NCBI GenBank assembly: GCA_014529385.2
Contig: CM043942.1
Coordinates: forward strand, 191,001-255,000
Source of the DNA: Adiantum capillus-veneris
Lineage: Eukaryota > Streptophyta > Polypodiopsida > Polypodiales > Pteridaceae
Length of the DNA stretch: 64,000 nt
Reading direction: 5' to 3'
Of the stretch, positions 10,012-21,622 are shown piece after piece (positions within the stretch are counted from its first letter, which is position 1; each line of letters starts with the position of its first letter). The notes below the pieces were generated by a model. The model worked only from the letters and a program-made list of their open reading frames with translations. It searched no databases and had not been told where the DNA came from. Made by a program: the position numbers and the translations under genes.

Positions 10012-12984
10012 ATGCACTTACGCTCTGGGCGGGTGCTAGAACACGAGCATATTGAGGGTGCCTCTGTTCGTACGGACACCCATTACCCATCCACGATAGG
10101 ATCTAGACCCTCAGCGGGGACACAAGGTAGCACCACCCAAGACCCTAAAATAGCCGCTAGTGATTCCTCCTCCGACTCAGAAATCATGGAAGCATACCCT
10201 ACCCAAAACACTGAGAGAGAAGGCCATGCACCTTCCGAAGCTCCACAGCCTAGTACTAGTATGTTTAGCCGTTTCATGGAAACATTAGGTAGAGCTACTC
10301 GCTCGGAACCTGATGCAAATGAAGCACACGAAGGGGGTGGAGAAGTGGACTCTCCTTTCACATCGCACGTGGACCCCACACCCCCAAAGAGTGTCCATGT
10401 GGATATCCTGCCAACTTCTTACCAAGAAGGCCCTGTTGAGCTGCCTCCTTCAGAAGTTCCCTCTAGAGTACCGTTGGTGACAAGTAAAACCACGGGGAGC
10501 AACATTGCTTCTACCTCACAAGAAACCGTTAACACGTCGACTCTAGAAGGATTGTTCATTAATGATCATTGGACATACGACCTCCACACTGAGGTGTTGA
10601 CGGATCTACACTCTGGCCACGCCTACCATGTAGGATGGATAGAGATTGTACAATCCACCTCTAGTGCCACGAGCATCGAAGATCAACAGAAAATGATCTG
10701 TAATGTTATCCATGGCATTATTCAATCAGAAAGGCAAAACCGAGGGGTAAATATACTCTCAACTGGCCCCATGAGATTTCTGGATACGAGCAAGGCTCAA
10801 CAGCCTACTCTATCACAAATGGAGACTCCTCTAATGAGCCCCATGGACCCATCTTACGTCATTTCACCTGGGGTCTCTATGCAATCTGAGCCTCCGAGCG
10901 ACAACTTTAGCTTCCCTAACTTGGCTCAACCCTCTATTAAGGAAAACATAGTGCTCACTCCAGGGATAAGCCTGACAGAGAATGTACCAATGACATCTAC
11001 GGTTAGCGCAGTGCCACTACCTAGTGTCGCAGTACCTAATATGGGGCCTCAACCGTATGTGCCTCTAGCCCCTTATGCACACATGGCCCCCACACCTCCA
11101 ATTGTACCACTTGTTTATGCTCCTCGATTGCCACTCCCTAGCCCTTATCCGAGTAGACCTATGCCCGGTTATGTTCCATATCCTGCATCATCCACACATA
11201 TGCGAAGACCGGTACTTGTCCCTCTCCCACATATGATTCCAAGAGTACCTCCACCGGCCCTGCCTCCTCACATAGGTGACTTGGCAGCGTTTGCTCAAAC
11301 CATAGGTCGATCTATCGCGGAAAATATGCATCACGCATCTGATAGAGAGCCTAGAAGTAAGGCAGTACAAATTGCCAAACTCACGCAAAAATTCAATGGG
11401 GACGAAGATGCTAGGAAACACATTGAAGTGTTTGAACAAGTATGTGATTCCTTAGGGGAACGCAACGAACTACATAAGTGCAATGCCTTAAGCTTGACAT
11501 TAAGTGGGAAGGCTGGAGATTGGTATAGGACCCTAAGGGTGGACGAGAAAACAATCTACCCTACCCTTCAAAGGTTGTTTCTAAAGGAGTACATACAAGA
11601 AGGTGTGCTTTGGGGTGTAGCATCTCAGCTACAGAAGGCCGAACGTAAGGAAGGAGAGTCAGTAAGGGACTTCATTAGTCGTCTAAAGCACTTAAACTCT
11701 CGCTGCCCTGTAAATGAGCGCTTCAACAATAACCAACTGCTTGATCGATTCATTCAAGGGTTGAGGAATGAAGGAATCTATAATGGACTAGTGATTAGAG
11801 GTATCACAACCTGGGAAGATGTCACTGCCAATGCAATCCAATTGGAGGACAACTTGATGATAGCAGGCATGAGGGTGTCTACCGACACGAGATCCACTAG
11901 CTCACAAGCCATTGAGTATGAACCCATGACTGCAAAGCCCATTGACAATGAGCCAAAGGTATTTGAGACATTCTTGACAGACCTCACCAAGGCAATCCAA
12001 GAGTCTCTTAAGGATAATCGACCCCCTCAAAATAGTCACATGTATCCAAGAAGGGAGCAACAATGGTGTTCCATTTGCTTAGGTCCACATAGCACTAGTG
12101 AGTGCCCTACATTTAGAGTAAAATTTAATGGAACTTGCAACGAATGTGGTAGGTATGGTCACCAAGCTAAGGATTGTTTAATGATCAAACGTATGATGGC
12201 AAATAGACCACCTGTAGCCTGGACGGATGCACCTTGAGCTCCTGTATTGATGCCTGCTCCACCTGTTGAGCAACTACCGCAACACATGGTCCCTAGATCT
12301 CAAAATGTTGTACAAGCTACACCGTTACCACCTCCTGTGCTAGGACCGCAGCCCCCGCATCCAAGAGTCGCCCCTATGAACCAAGTGGGTTGCGAGCCAT
12401 CAAATGCTTATGCAGATGGCTGTGAGGAGGAAATAGACACTAGTATTGCCTACGGACTTGATACATTGGAAGAGTGTCCTATATACTACATGGAAGATTG
12501 TTGGGGGCAAGTCAAGCCGGTTTATCAAGCTGCTGCTCTCGCATCTAGAGGTCAAAATATCAACACCCAGGCTAGGAGGCCACCTCTTCAATGCTATGAG
12601 TGTGGTGGACCACATCGGGCAGCGGAGTGCCCTATTAGGCTGCAAAAGAATGCTGCACAGATGCAAATGAATCAAGGGAGCACGTCTGCAATGCCAATAC
12701 TCACATGTAATCGTTGTGGCATAGATCACTTGATTGCCCAATGCCCCTATAACCCAAATGCGCCTAAAATCACACCCCTTAATTTGGTCGAAATTGCTAG
12801 TGTGACATCGCCAATACCACCCGTCGCACCCGCTTATGCGATTACACGGTCCATGCTTCAAGGGCCAGGCCATATCCTCGAAGAGAGAGATACCGCGCCA
12901 GTTATCCAGCAAAGAAAAAGAAGACGCGAAGGAAGAGGTCACAGAATACGGGAAATTCAAAGCCAAGTTCCAAAACAAACATAG
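10012..12984 (+). pseudogene. gag: Element B gag with one premature stop
   Basis: The first 741 codons (10012-12237) begin MHLRSGR, a start typical of plant gypsy Gag. A long Pro/Ser/Thr-rich part with PPIVPLVYAPRLPLPSPYP-like stretches follows, then a capsid domain (about residues 455-630, with NALSLTLSGKAGDWYRTL and FISRLKHLNSRCP). Two zinc knuckles lie at about 686-698 and 709-722. An in-frame TGA at 12235-12237 is followed in the same frame by 246 more codons carrying two further knuckles (CYECGGPHRAAECP and CNRCGIDHLIAQCP). Four knuckles are unusual. The product would form the particle and bind RNA. The TGA may be a mutation or a readthrough point. Confidence 0.88.
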
Positions 12985-13880
12985 GAACAGGAGATGACCC
13001 CGTGTATATGAATGACCTCGAGGATGATTTAGATTCAATCGAGACAATGGAGACTAGAACCAATACCACAAAGGGAAAGACCGACAAAGAAAACCGTAAC
13101 ATGGAACCAAATGAAAACCGAATAAGAGAAAACCATAAAGAGCCTCTGAAAACACCACTAGTGTTTCCAAATCCAATCCAAGACCCCCAAGATAAACCGC
13201 AGGGGCAAAAAGGGAAGAATCGTAAAAAGAAGATTGGGACGTACCCAAACCCAGTAGACGAGATTGAGCAGGTGAAACATCTAAGAGGTTTAGTGGAGGA
13301 GACTCAAAGGAAACTAGAACCAGAACCCATGCATGTCAAAATTCATGACACAGTGTTTCCCACGCAAGTTCATCCACCCCACATGAACCATAGACCGTTA
13401 GCCATATCTAGTATCATCCAAGAAGGGAGTGAGGACGGGACATCAGAAAGTGAGCAAACACCCTTCTTGCTGGAAAGGATGTTTAACGAAGGAATACCTG
13501 ATCCCATTGAGGAATAAGAGATTCCATCCTCACCAGTTTCTAGTCAAGGACCTACACCCTGCAAAATGCCAATGAATGTTGCCAAACTAGTGGACTTCAT
13601 GTCTTCTGAGGTCCGAACCACGATCATAGCAAAGCTGTATGGAGATCCTGAGTTATTCCTTGCACTTCGAGCATTCCTTAACGGAGAGCTACGAACAGGA
13701 TTAGCGCAGTTTGCGCAACCAAATAGGCCTGACTCGATTATGATTGATGAGGAAAATCATGTGCAATCACTTGACTTAGATGGACACGAGTCTGTGATCG
13801 AGGTACCCATTAACGAATTAGGGCAGTATTTTGAAGGCGACGAGTCTAATGCGACCCTACCCATCACTACCAAGGGATAA
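12840..13880 (+). pseudogene. Element B linker ORF leading into protease
   Basis: A second frame, one base behind gag (-1), is open from before 12840 and overlaps the end of gag by at least 140 bases. It continues past the ATG at 13002 as a Lys/Glu-rich linker to a TAA at 13518. It resumes in the same frame at 13566 with an LVDFMSSEVRTTIIAKLYGD block and stops at 13878-13880. The frame leads directly to the protease. The overlap could reflect -1 frameshifting or an indel; I see no canonical slippery heptamer. Confidence 0.6.
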
Positions 13881-13995
13881 ACTATAAAGGGAATTCTTGA
13901 TGGTGGTGCGGGAGTTAGCATCGTTACAAAAGATGTTGGGAATCCATGGTTAAAAGATGCCTCAGGTTACTATACATTGTGGTACCGCCATGTGG
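13881..13995 (+). pseudogene. Element B retropepsin core
   Basis: Directly after the TAA, in the same frame, comes GILDGGAGVSIVTKD. The LDGGAG motif carries the catalytic Asp of plant gypsy aspartic proteases, in which DGG replaces DTG/DSG. The frame closes at a TAA near 13995, so the second half of the domain is broken or short. Confidence 0.65.
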
Positions 13996-14243
13996 TACAT
14001 AGCTAACTATGGGGATGCTCAGTGGTAAGATCAAAGTTCTAGGACTGGTATACATAGTCATTGTAATGGGGTTCTCTAAACACTTTATAAGTGAAATGAA
14101 ATTTTTAGGACATTCATGAGGGAAGCACAAATGGTTCACGATAATGTCAAAAATCACGTCTATTTGCAATTGGTTCAATTCCTAAGATTTGTCATTTAAA
14201 GGGAAGTTCTGTCCTTAGGGGGTAAAACCATATATTCATCGCT

Positions 14244-17200
14244 ATGACACTGACTGACACCTCGGCCCCACTACAATATTGTTACACTTGTAAGAAGGAT
14301 ACAGACATTGGCCAAGATTCCCCTTACATGGATGTGTTACCGGGTATGACGGAATCAGACAACGTAGACTGGGTAATCCTAGCTGCAACCATAGATACCT
14401 GGGGAAATAGAGGAACCACTTGGGTCACACTAGAGGGGGAAGAGGTACCACAAATTGCACGTCTGAACATGATAAGTGCCATACATGCATCTTCTAAGGG
14501 CAAGGCAATTGTGGACCAATCTGAAAGTGACACCGATAGCTCAATAGAAGACTTTGACCAACACGACTTGGACACTGACTCCCAGAGTGAAACGGATTCT
14601 GAAACTCATGAATTAGAGAGTGGAGCAAGTTCAGAGTCAAAACATTTGGAAGGACCGAGCATATCAACCGATGATAATTCCCCCAAGAGTGAAGAGGACA
14701 CCAACGAGGACTCCTTTAGTGAGCCATATCTAAATGCAAATCAAAAGCAGGTCTCAAATGAGAAAAAGAAAAACCTTAAGAGGCGTCGATATCGAGCAAA
14801 TGTACGTGCTAGGATAAAAAAGAAGAGATCCTCAGCAGAATGGCTCAGTTATATAGGGGCATGTGATGCTCATCGAAAATTGGTAGACAATTGGGGTGAA
14901 TATCTCCAAAATGTTATGTGGTGTAGACCACGACCCCATGACATAGCCCAACTAGAGATCATAGACAAGCCAAAGTTGAGCCGCACTGCAAGGAGGCGTC
15001 AAAACCAAAAGTTAGCTCGACAACACAAGAAAGCAGAAATGGAAGCACAAACCAAAGCACAACCAGAATCCACAGACTTGCATCCTGCACCAGAACATTT
15101 CAAATCTTACACCACAGGGGAAGCAAAGATTGTGTACACAAAAGCCCAAAGAATACCTATCGATGGGAATAATGGAATCTATGATGGTCCGGCAATAGTT
15201 AAGGAAATAGAATTAGCTGACCCCGGTGAAGAATCAAAACCTGTTTTTATTGCCCAAGACCTCACAGAAGTTGAAGAGGCGGTCCTCAAAGAGCTTCTCA
15301 AGGAATTCAAGGACGTATTCGCTTGGACATACCATGATATGAAAGGTGTTCCACCTTCTGTGGTCCAACATACAATCCCTATGATTAGCACTGCGAAGCC
15401 CGTACAACAAAGACCCTACCCGATGAATCCTAAGTACGCAAAGATCATTCAAGAAGAACTAGAAAAGCTTATAAAATGTGGGTTCATATATCCTATTGAA
15501 CACTCTGAATGGGTGTCTCCAATAGTTATCATGCCAAAAAAGAATGGGAAACTCAGGGTGTGCGTGGACCTCAAAAAAGTTAATGCAGCTACTAGAAGAG
15601 ACCATTACCCCCTACCATATTCCGAACATGTACTCGAAAGAGTTGCAGGCAAGGAAGCTTATAGCTTTCTAGATGGGTACTCAGGCTACAACCAACTCAC
15701 GATAGTGCTAGAGGACCAAGCTAAAACTGCCTTCATCACAGAATTTGGCGTGTTTGCATTTCGTGTGATGGCTTTTGGCTTAACAAATGCCCTTGCTACA
15801 TTCCAACGATTAATAAACACTGCTTTTAAAGAATATTTGAGAGAGTTTTGTGAAGCTTTCTTAGACGACCTTTGTGTTTACTCTTCTTGGAAAGAATATC
15901 TATCATGTTTGCGGAAGGTGTTTGAAAAGTGTAGGTTATATCGTATCTCATTGAACCCATTCAAATGCCAATTTTGGGTCAAGCATGGAGTTATTTTAGG
16001 GCATATAGTATCCAAGAATGGTATCTCAACCGATGAGAGCAAAATTAAAGTGATTCTAGAGTTACCACCACCAACCAATTACAAGGGAGTTCAAAGGTTC
16101 ATGGGACACGTGGGTTATTATCGACGGTTTATTTTATTTTTCGCTGAGATAGCACGTCCTTTGTACAAGCTTCTCATTGAATTTAAATGGACTGAAGAGT
16201 GTGACCAGGCCTATGAACAATTGAAGAAAACACTAGCAAGTGCTTCGATTTTAAGGACACCTAACTGGGATGTCATTTTCCATGTGCATATTGATGCATC
16301 AAACTTTGCTATTGGGTGTGTTCTCACTCAACCAGGAGAACATAAATTGGACTATCCCATTAGCTTTGCAAGCCGTCAATTGAACGATGCTGAAAGGAAC
16401 TACACCACTACAAAGCGAGAAGGTTTGGCAATGGTTTATGCAGTAAAGAAATTTCGCTACTACCTTCTGGCAAACAAGTTTGTATTTTATGTGGACCATC
16501 AAGCGTTGTTGTATCTGGTAAACAAGCCATGCTCCACAGGAAGAATCACACGATGGTTGTTAATTCTTCTGGAGTTTGATTTCACGATTGTAGTGAGACC
16601 CGGTAAAAGGCACGTCATGGCTGATCATTTGTCTCGCATACCCAATGGTGAAGCCCCTACAGGAGTTGATGATGAATTACCTGATACTTCCCTATTCATA
16701 GTTGAGACTATGCCTGAATGGAGTGAGAACATTGTTAACTTTTTAGTTAATGGTTTTCCACCCAAGGAACTTCGTAAGGATATCGCTCGAAGGCTAGTAA
16801 AAGAATGTGAACCCTATTGTTTGATTGCCGGAACTCTGTATAGACTAGGCAAGGACGATATTCTTAGGCGTTGTGCCCGCGAGGATGAATATTTGTATAT
16901 CTTGCAAGAAGCACATATGGGCATAGCAGGAGGACATTTTTCAGGAGACCTGACTGCTAGAAAGGTGCTGCAATCAGGCTATTGGTGGCCAACTTTATTT
17001 AAGGATGCATCACTTTTTACAAAAGGGTGTGATGAGTGCCAACGTTACAAGACCACACAGTGCAAAGACAGAATGCCCTTACATCCTATTAAAGTAACCC
17101 AACCATTTGAAAAACGGGGCTTAGACTTTGTAGGTCCAATTAGTCCCGCAGCTCGCAACACTCAATCTCGATATATTCTAGTTGTTACGGACTATGTAAC

Positions 17201-18215
17201 AAAGTGGGATGAAGCTAAGGCTTCACAAAGAGCTGACGCGAGGACAACAGCTAAGTTTCTTTTTGAGAACATTATCACAAGATTTGGTTGCCCTTTTGAA
17301 ATTGTTAGTGATAATGGTACCCATTTTATAAATGAGGTAATAAGAGAGCTTACCACGACCTTTATGATATCCCACCATAAGTCTACACCTTATTACCCGC
17401 AAGCTAATGGACAAGCCGAGAGCACCAACAAGACTCTAATCTCTATTTTAACCAAGACGGTAGAAGCTCATCGCACTGATTGGGATTTGAAGTTGACATC
17501 TGCTCTATGGGCTTATCGTACTGCTTATAAAGTGGCTATTAATTGTACGCCATTCAAAATGGTATACGGCCAAGAAGCGGTTATGCCTTGGGAGTTTGTC
17601 ATTCCTAGTCTTAGGGTAGCTTCGCAAGAAGGATGGAATGGTAACCCCTTAACCGAGCGTTTGTATATCTTAGAAAAACTAGACGAAGAGAGACAGTTGG
17701 CTGTGCAAAATGCTCTTGTGGAAAAGGATAGGAGAAAGAAGTGGTTTGATCGCCATGTGAAGGACAAGGACATCAAAGTTGGTGATAAAGTCCTTATTTA
17801 TGGAGTACGTAAAGAGAAGAAAAAGTTGAAATATGCTGGTAAAGGACCATATAGAGTATGTGAAATTACCCCACAAGGTACCCTTCGTGTGGAAACTCTT
17901 GATGGAGTTGAAACCATTGGATTCCTCAATGGGAGTAAATTCAAAAGATATTACAATCCTTTAAGCCAAGAAGAACTACGGGCCATTCATCAAAAGAAGG
18001 CCGCCAAAGCACAAACCGAGTTAAACAAGATACAAGCTCAAGCTGAGGCTAAGGAGCGACAACAACGTATAAGACAAAAACGAGAGGCTAACCTTGGAGT
18101 CACAAATGCATTCCACGTGGAAATCGAAGAGGATGGGTTGGACTCTGACACACCTCTACGATACCCTATTGAGTTAAATAGTGCCTATGGAAAAGTGCTA
18201 TATAACGGGTGCTAA
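14244..18215 (+). CDS. pol: Element B polymerase: RT, RNase H, integrase
   Basis: This is an unbroken 1323-residue ORF. Residues 1-330 form an acidic, Ser/Asp-rich then basic linker. Reverse transcriptase spans about 385-590, with VDLKKVN at 441, LDGYSGYNQL at 476 and the catalytic FLDD at 539-542. RNase H follows, with HIDAS (Asp 684), Glu 726 and Asp 751. Integrase has an H2C2 zinc site (His 891 and 898, Cys 929 and 932) and the catalytic triad Asp 961, Asp 1023 (SDNG) and Glu 1059. The tail is Gln/Lys-rich and lacks a chromodomain. All key residues are present, so the polypeptide could be active, but the frames upstream are broken. It copies element RNA to DNA in the particle and inserts it. 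Confidence 0.95.
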   Translation: MTLTDTSAPLQYCYTCKKDTDIGQDSPYMDVLPGMTESDNVDWVILAATIDTWGNRGTTWVTLEGEEVPQIARLNMISAIHASSKGKAIVDQSESDTDSSIEDFDQHDLDTDSQSETDSETHELESGASSESKHLEGPSISTDDNSPKSEEDTNEDSFSEPYLNANQKQVSNEKKKNLKRRRYRANVRARIKKKRSSAEWLSYIGACDAHRKLVDNWGEYLQNVMWCRPRPHDIAQLEIIDKPKLSRTARRRQNQKLARQHKKAEMEAQTKAQPESTDLHPAPEHFKSYTTGEAKIVYTKAQRIPIDGNNGIYDGPAIVKEIELADPGEESKPVFIAQDLTEVEEAVLKELLKEFKDVFAWTYHDMKGVPPSVVQHTIPMISTAKPVQQRPYPMNPKYAKIIQEELEKLIKCGFIYPIEHSEWVSPIVIMPKKNGKLRVCVDLKKVNAATRRDHYPLPYSEHVLERVAGKEAYSFLDGYSGYNQLTIVLEDQAKTAFITEFGVFAFRVMAFGLTNALATFQRLINTAFKEYLREFCEAFLDDLCVYSSWKEYLSCLRKVFEKCRLYRISLNPFKCQFWVKHGVILGHIVSKNGISTDESKIKVILELPPPTNYKGVQRFMGHVGYYRRFILFFAEIARPLYKLLIEFKWTEECDQAYEQLKKTLASASILRTPNWDVIFHVHIDASNFAIGCVLTQPGEHKLDYPISFASRQLNDAERNYTTTKREGLAMVYAVKKFRYYLLANKFVFYVDHQALLYLVNKPCSTGRITRWLLILLEFDFTIVVRPGKRHVMADHLSRIPNGEAPTGVDDELPDTSLFIVETMPEWSENIVNFLVNGFPPKELRKDIARRLVKECEPYCLIAGTLYRLGKDDILRRCAREDEYLYILQEAHMGIAGGHFSGDLTARKVLQSGYWWPTLFKDASLFTKGCDECQRYKTTQCKDRMPLHPIKVTQPFEKRGLDFVGPISPAARNTQSRYILVVTDYVTKWDEAKASQRADARTTAKFLFENIITRFGCPFEIVSDNGTHFINEVIRELTTTFMISHHKSTPYYPQANGQAESTNKTLISILTKTVEAHRTDWDLKLTSALWAYRTAYKVAINCTPFKMVYGQEAVMPWEFVIPSLRVASQEGWNGNPLTERLYILEKLDEERQLAVQNALVEKDRRKKWFDRHVKDKDIKVGDKVLIYGVRKEKKKLKYAGKGPYRVCEITPQGTLRVETLDGVETIGFLNGSKFKRYYNPLSQEELRAIHQKKAAKAQTELNKIQAQAEAKERQQRIRQKREANLGVTNAFHVEIEEDGLDSDTPLRYPIELNSAYGKVLYNGC

Positions 18216-18375
18216 ATATAATCTGCTATCCTATGGGGTGTGGTGTCAGTTAGGGAAGCCACCTCTATCTGAGAGTATTATCCAAGTCAAGGGTGTCAAC
18301 AAGAAAAAAACTACGGTTTTTGGAATCTAGCACACGTCTGTCAGTTATGACAATGGCATTGTAGCTCAAGACTTT

Positions 18376-19146
18376 TTGGTCATGCCTACTGGAACTATGG
18401 AGGGTAATATAAACCTAGGCCGCACGTGGATGATAGCCACCAAATGCACTATTGATTGGGGGACTGGGGGTGTTACAACGCAAAAACCAACTCTTAGCCC
18501 TACCACTCAAGCCATAGTCCCTAAGATATTGCCTAAGGAAATAAAACCCAAGACATTGCATGTCCAGGAGGTTGAACCATACGTCCCCATAGCCCAACTC
18601 TCTAGAGCTTCAACTGATGTAGTTGAAAGAAAGCTTGAGACACACAAGAACCATCCTAATATAACAGAGAAAACATACAAGTGGGTCCCTAAAGCCTCTG
18701 TAGTGAGCATGGTTGATGCAAAAAAACGGAAACCTAGTAAGAACCGTACCACTCACTCTAAGAAATGTAAAGAAACGTTGCGTTGGATTCCTAAACGACT
18801 ATTGGAAGCCCAAGGATACTATGAAGGAAATGATCAAATCTGGGTGCCCAAACGTAAAGTGTACTCTTACCTGTCACCTGGCCCATGTAAACCCAATCCT
18901 GTGGCTCCAAAACAAATTGAAAATCGCGGAAAGGAAAAAATCATGGAATGTTACACACCCGATCTAGAGCTAGTTTGGGTACCAAAGAAAGAACGATTTG
19001 TTCCACCTAGCTCAGGAACAGGGAAATCAAATGAAGCTTCTTGCTCTTCATGTAGTTCCTATACGCAAATAGAAGCTTCGACACAACCTCCCCCTACAGT
19101 GTACATATCCATACAAGCACGAAAGAGTTTGCACCTCCCGGGGTAA
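18376..19146 (+). CDS. Element B 3' ORF with four W(V/I)PK motifs
   Basis: This sense-strand ORF of 256 residues lies 160 bases after pol. Its striking feature is a tetrapeptide repeated four times: WVPK at 103-106, WIPK at 137-140, WVPK at 156-159 and WVPK at 201-204, each among Lys/Arg-rich sequence. The tail is Ser/Cys-rich (CSSCSSYTQ). No membrane segment or signal peptide is evident, so it does not look like an envelope protein. Athila and Tat elements often carry extra ORFs here, but I do not recognise this one. Repeated basic-aromatic motifs hint at nucleic-acid or protein binding; that is inference only. Confidence 0.6.
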   Translation: MVMPTGTMEGNINLGRTWMIATKCTIDWGTGGVTTQKPTLSPTTQAIVPKILPKEIKPKTLHVQEVEPYVPIAQLSRASTDVVERKLETHKNHPNITEKTYKWVPKASVVSMVDAKKRKPSKNRTTHSKKCKETLRWIPKRLLEAQGYYEGNDQIWVPKRKVYSYLSPGPCKPNPVAPKQIENRGKEKIMECYTPDLELVWVPKKERFVPPSSGTGKSNEASCSSCSSYTQIEASTQPPPTVYISIQARKSLHLPG

Positions 19147-19149
19147 GTT

Positions 19150-19414
19150 CACCACCTACAACAATGTTGCAAATAAAATCATGGGAGAGTACCTTACCAC
19201 CCTTGCAACTAGATGAAACGCATAGGGCGGTCGAAAACTATTGGTTAAAACCTTCACCCATAACAACTTGGAACAATTGGTTTCAAAAGGTGACGACCTC
19301 ATTCCAAAAGGTATGATCTACCCAAGGAAGGGGGGAGTGTTTGCTAACATCAATCATTCACTCGCTCCCCTCTCGACCTTCCTCCCTAACCTCTCAATTC
19401 CAATCTTAGGGAAT
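19150..19414 (+). other. Element B spacer between the 3' ORFs
   Basis: I see no gene here. CT-rich sequence at 19350-19410 leads into the TATA-like box. Confidence 0.5.
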
Positions 19415-19426
19415 GTATATATATAG
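19415..19426 (+). promoter_or_regulatory. Internal TATA-like box upstream of 3' ORF
   Basis: GTATATATATAG follows CT-rich sequence (CCCCTCTCGACCTTCC region) and precedes an A-rich ~170-base stretch resembling a plant 5' UTR that ends at the ATG at 19597. This suggests a separate promoter for the last ORF of element B. Confidence 0.4.
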
Positions 19427-19596
19427 CCTTATACTCACAAAAAACAAAAATAGTAAAGAGCAAGAGCGACTAGCAACGAGAGAGCACCCTATCAGATCTT
19501 ACATATAAGTCCAAATTCACTGTGTCAATTCAAGCAACACACAAAAACAACTCTTATGTTTTAAAGGCCTAACCAAATCTATCTGTCTTGTCAGAA

Positions 19597-20017
19597 ATGG
19601 CTACTTCACCAGAGGCATGCACTTCTATTTTTGATGAAAGGTACCCTTTGTCTTTTCCTCAAGTGTTCTACGTATGCTACCCTATACTTTCTTGCGAATG
19701 GGATTTGATAGAGAGCCTTGCATGTGAGAGAAATTTTGAGGAGTTAGAATGGTTGATACGTCTTTGGCTAACTAGGATCCATACCCAGTAGCGAATGTGT
19801 CTCCAATGGACATGCTTATTCTTTTGCACAAGATGAGTATCCACGCATCGCGAGGTTCTTGATTAGCATGCTTGCACAAGAGGATGATGAAGAGGAACTT
19901 ATAGAGACCGAGGAAGACTATGGCCTCACGGACAACGATTTTATTTATCTAGATGATGAGGATAGAGGCCTAGCCTTAGGGTGGCCACCCGGTTTATATA
20001 ATATCCTCTTTCCTTGA
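19597..20017 (+). pseudogene. Element B second 3' ORF, acidic C-terminus, one frameshift
   Basis: From the ATG at 19597 the frame runs about 60 codons (MATSPEACTSIFDERYPLSF, then hydrophobic/aromatic FYVCYPILSCEWDL). It stops at 19789-19791. Another frame, open from before 19775, continues with a matching acidic tail (QEDDEEELIETEEDYG, FIYLDDEDRG) to a TGA at 20015-20017. One indel near 19770-19790 would explain the split, giving a product of about 138 residues. The length, the well-placed ATG after a UTR-like leader, and the sustained composition argue for a real coding past. I recognise no family. Confidence 0.45.
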
Positions 20018-21231
20018 TTCTAAAAGGGGTGACAGATAGGTAGGTTAGGGGTCTAGATTGTGTTTTGAGTTTGTTTTTTAGGAGTTTTAATTTTTCACAC
20101 TGACATGCCTCCTAGAGGTATAGTGCCTGTTTTTGGATGTGTTAGGTAGGACTTATATGGATCTCCATCCACATGGCTGAGGACATCTGCTTCAACGAAA
20201 TGAGCCACTCCATACCTCCAGGTGTACTACTTTCCATGATTCATGTTGGTGGATATGTGTAATTGCTAATAATGATTTTTCATTCTTTCTTTGAGTGCAA
20301 TGGTTATGATTGTTATCTGCCATTATAGATGTATAAATTTGTCTTTGCTTAAGTTGATTGAACTCCAGTTTAATCTTATGGATGAGCCTAAAGATTAGGA
20401 GACCGTGACTTTAGGTTAACTCATTTACTTGACCACTAGGCCTAGCTAATAAAATTATCCGAGTATTTGAGACCTTAGGAATGTTTTAGGCAGAGAAAGG
20501 CTTGCTCACTCAAACAACAAAAAACACTAGTGCGAATACCAAGGAAATGGAAGCAAAAAAAAAAAACAAAAAAAAAAAACATAAGTGCTACAAATGAAAA
20601 ATCTTACGTTGGAAGAGAAATCCTGGCTTGAATTGGTACTTCACTCACATGTATTGTCTATGGTACTAGAGCCCTAGAGGTTCCCATTGTGGGCGCTTTT
20701 CCTTGAGAAGCAAAAAACCCCGGACATACAAAATAAGCACACACGTCACATGATTGTGACCCAAAGTAAAAAAGTATAAAAGAAAATAAAAAATTAAAAG
20801 ACTTCCATTGAGCTTACAGTTAACATTTCAAGCTTTTGTTTGCAGTTGTGAGAGCAAGTTGGCTAATCAAAGCTGAAAAGCATAATTAGGGAATCTTGCA
20901 TTTAGATAATCTTCTTAGCTTAACTAGTACTAGAGTAGTTGTTTTAACCTTAGTCATAGCTAACTAATTGATAGACTCACCCATAAGCTCAAAACTCTTG
21001 ATTAATTAATTTACTCAAAGTGCAAGTTATTTGTCCTTAATGGCAGTCCAACATTTCATAAATCTTGCATTTACTCATTTCCACATGTACTTTACATTCC
21101 CCTCATGATTTATGGCAATATAATTCTGCTTGCTAAAACAGTGACTTTGCCTTGCAGATTCAAATCTAGATGCTCTACAACATGGTCATACCAAGCTTCA
21201 CTCAATAGCTTCCGAGGACGGAATCTACATC
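20018..21231 (+). other. Element B 3' non-coding region
   Basis: About 1.2 kb of AT-rich sequence with A-tracts (20548-20580) and no convincing ORF lies before the polypurine tract. Long 3' non-coding regions are common in Athila/Tat elements. Confidence 0.6.
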
Positions 21232-21245
21232 AGGAAGGGGGGCAA
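21232..21245 (+). other. Element B polypurine tract
   Basis: AGGAAGGGGGGCAA abuts the right LTR start TGTTAACC, the position of the plus-strand primer. Confidence 0.8.
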
Positions 21246-21555
21246 TGTTAACCCTCGTGGCTCACGGACACCCTATCACCTACGACGGACACTGTAACCG
21301 TATTATTTATTTAAGTAGAGTCAGGCACCGGGCTTGTCAGTTCAATAGGGAAAGGTACAGTGATCGCCGATAAGAGGCGCACTCTAACACGAACATGCTA
21401 GGGTTAGTTGGTTAAGCATGGGCGCCCAAGTGTGAATGGGGTGAGCTCACATAAAAGCCAATTAAACCTAAAATTGATTCATTCTCTCATTGTGCAATAT
21501 AAGCTGCTCTTGCTCCATCTCCACCTTCTCCTTCACCATCTCCTTGTGTGTGTGC

Positions 21556-21622
<67 letters not shown>

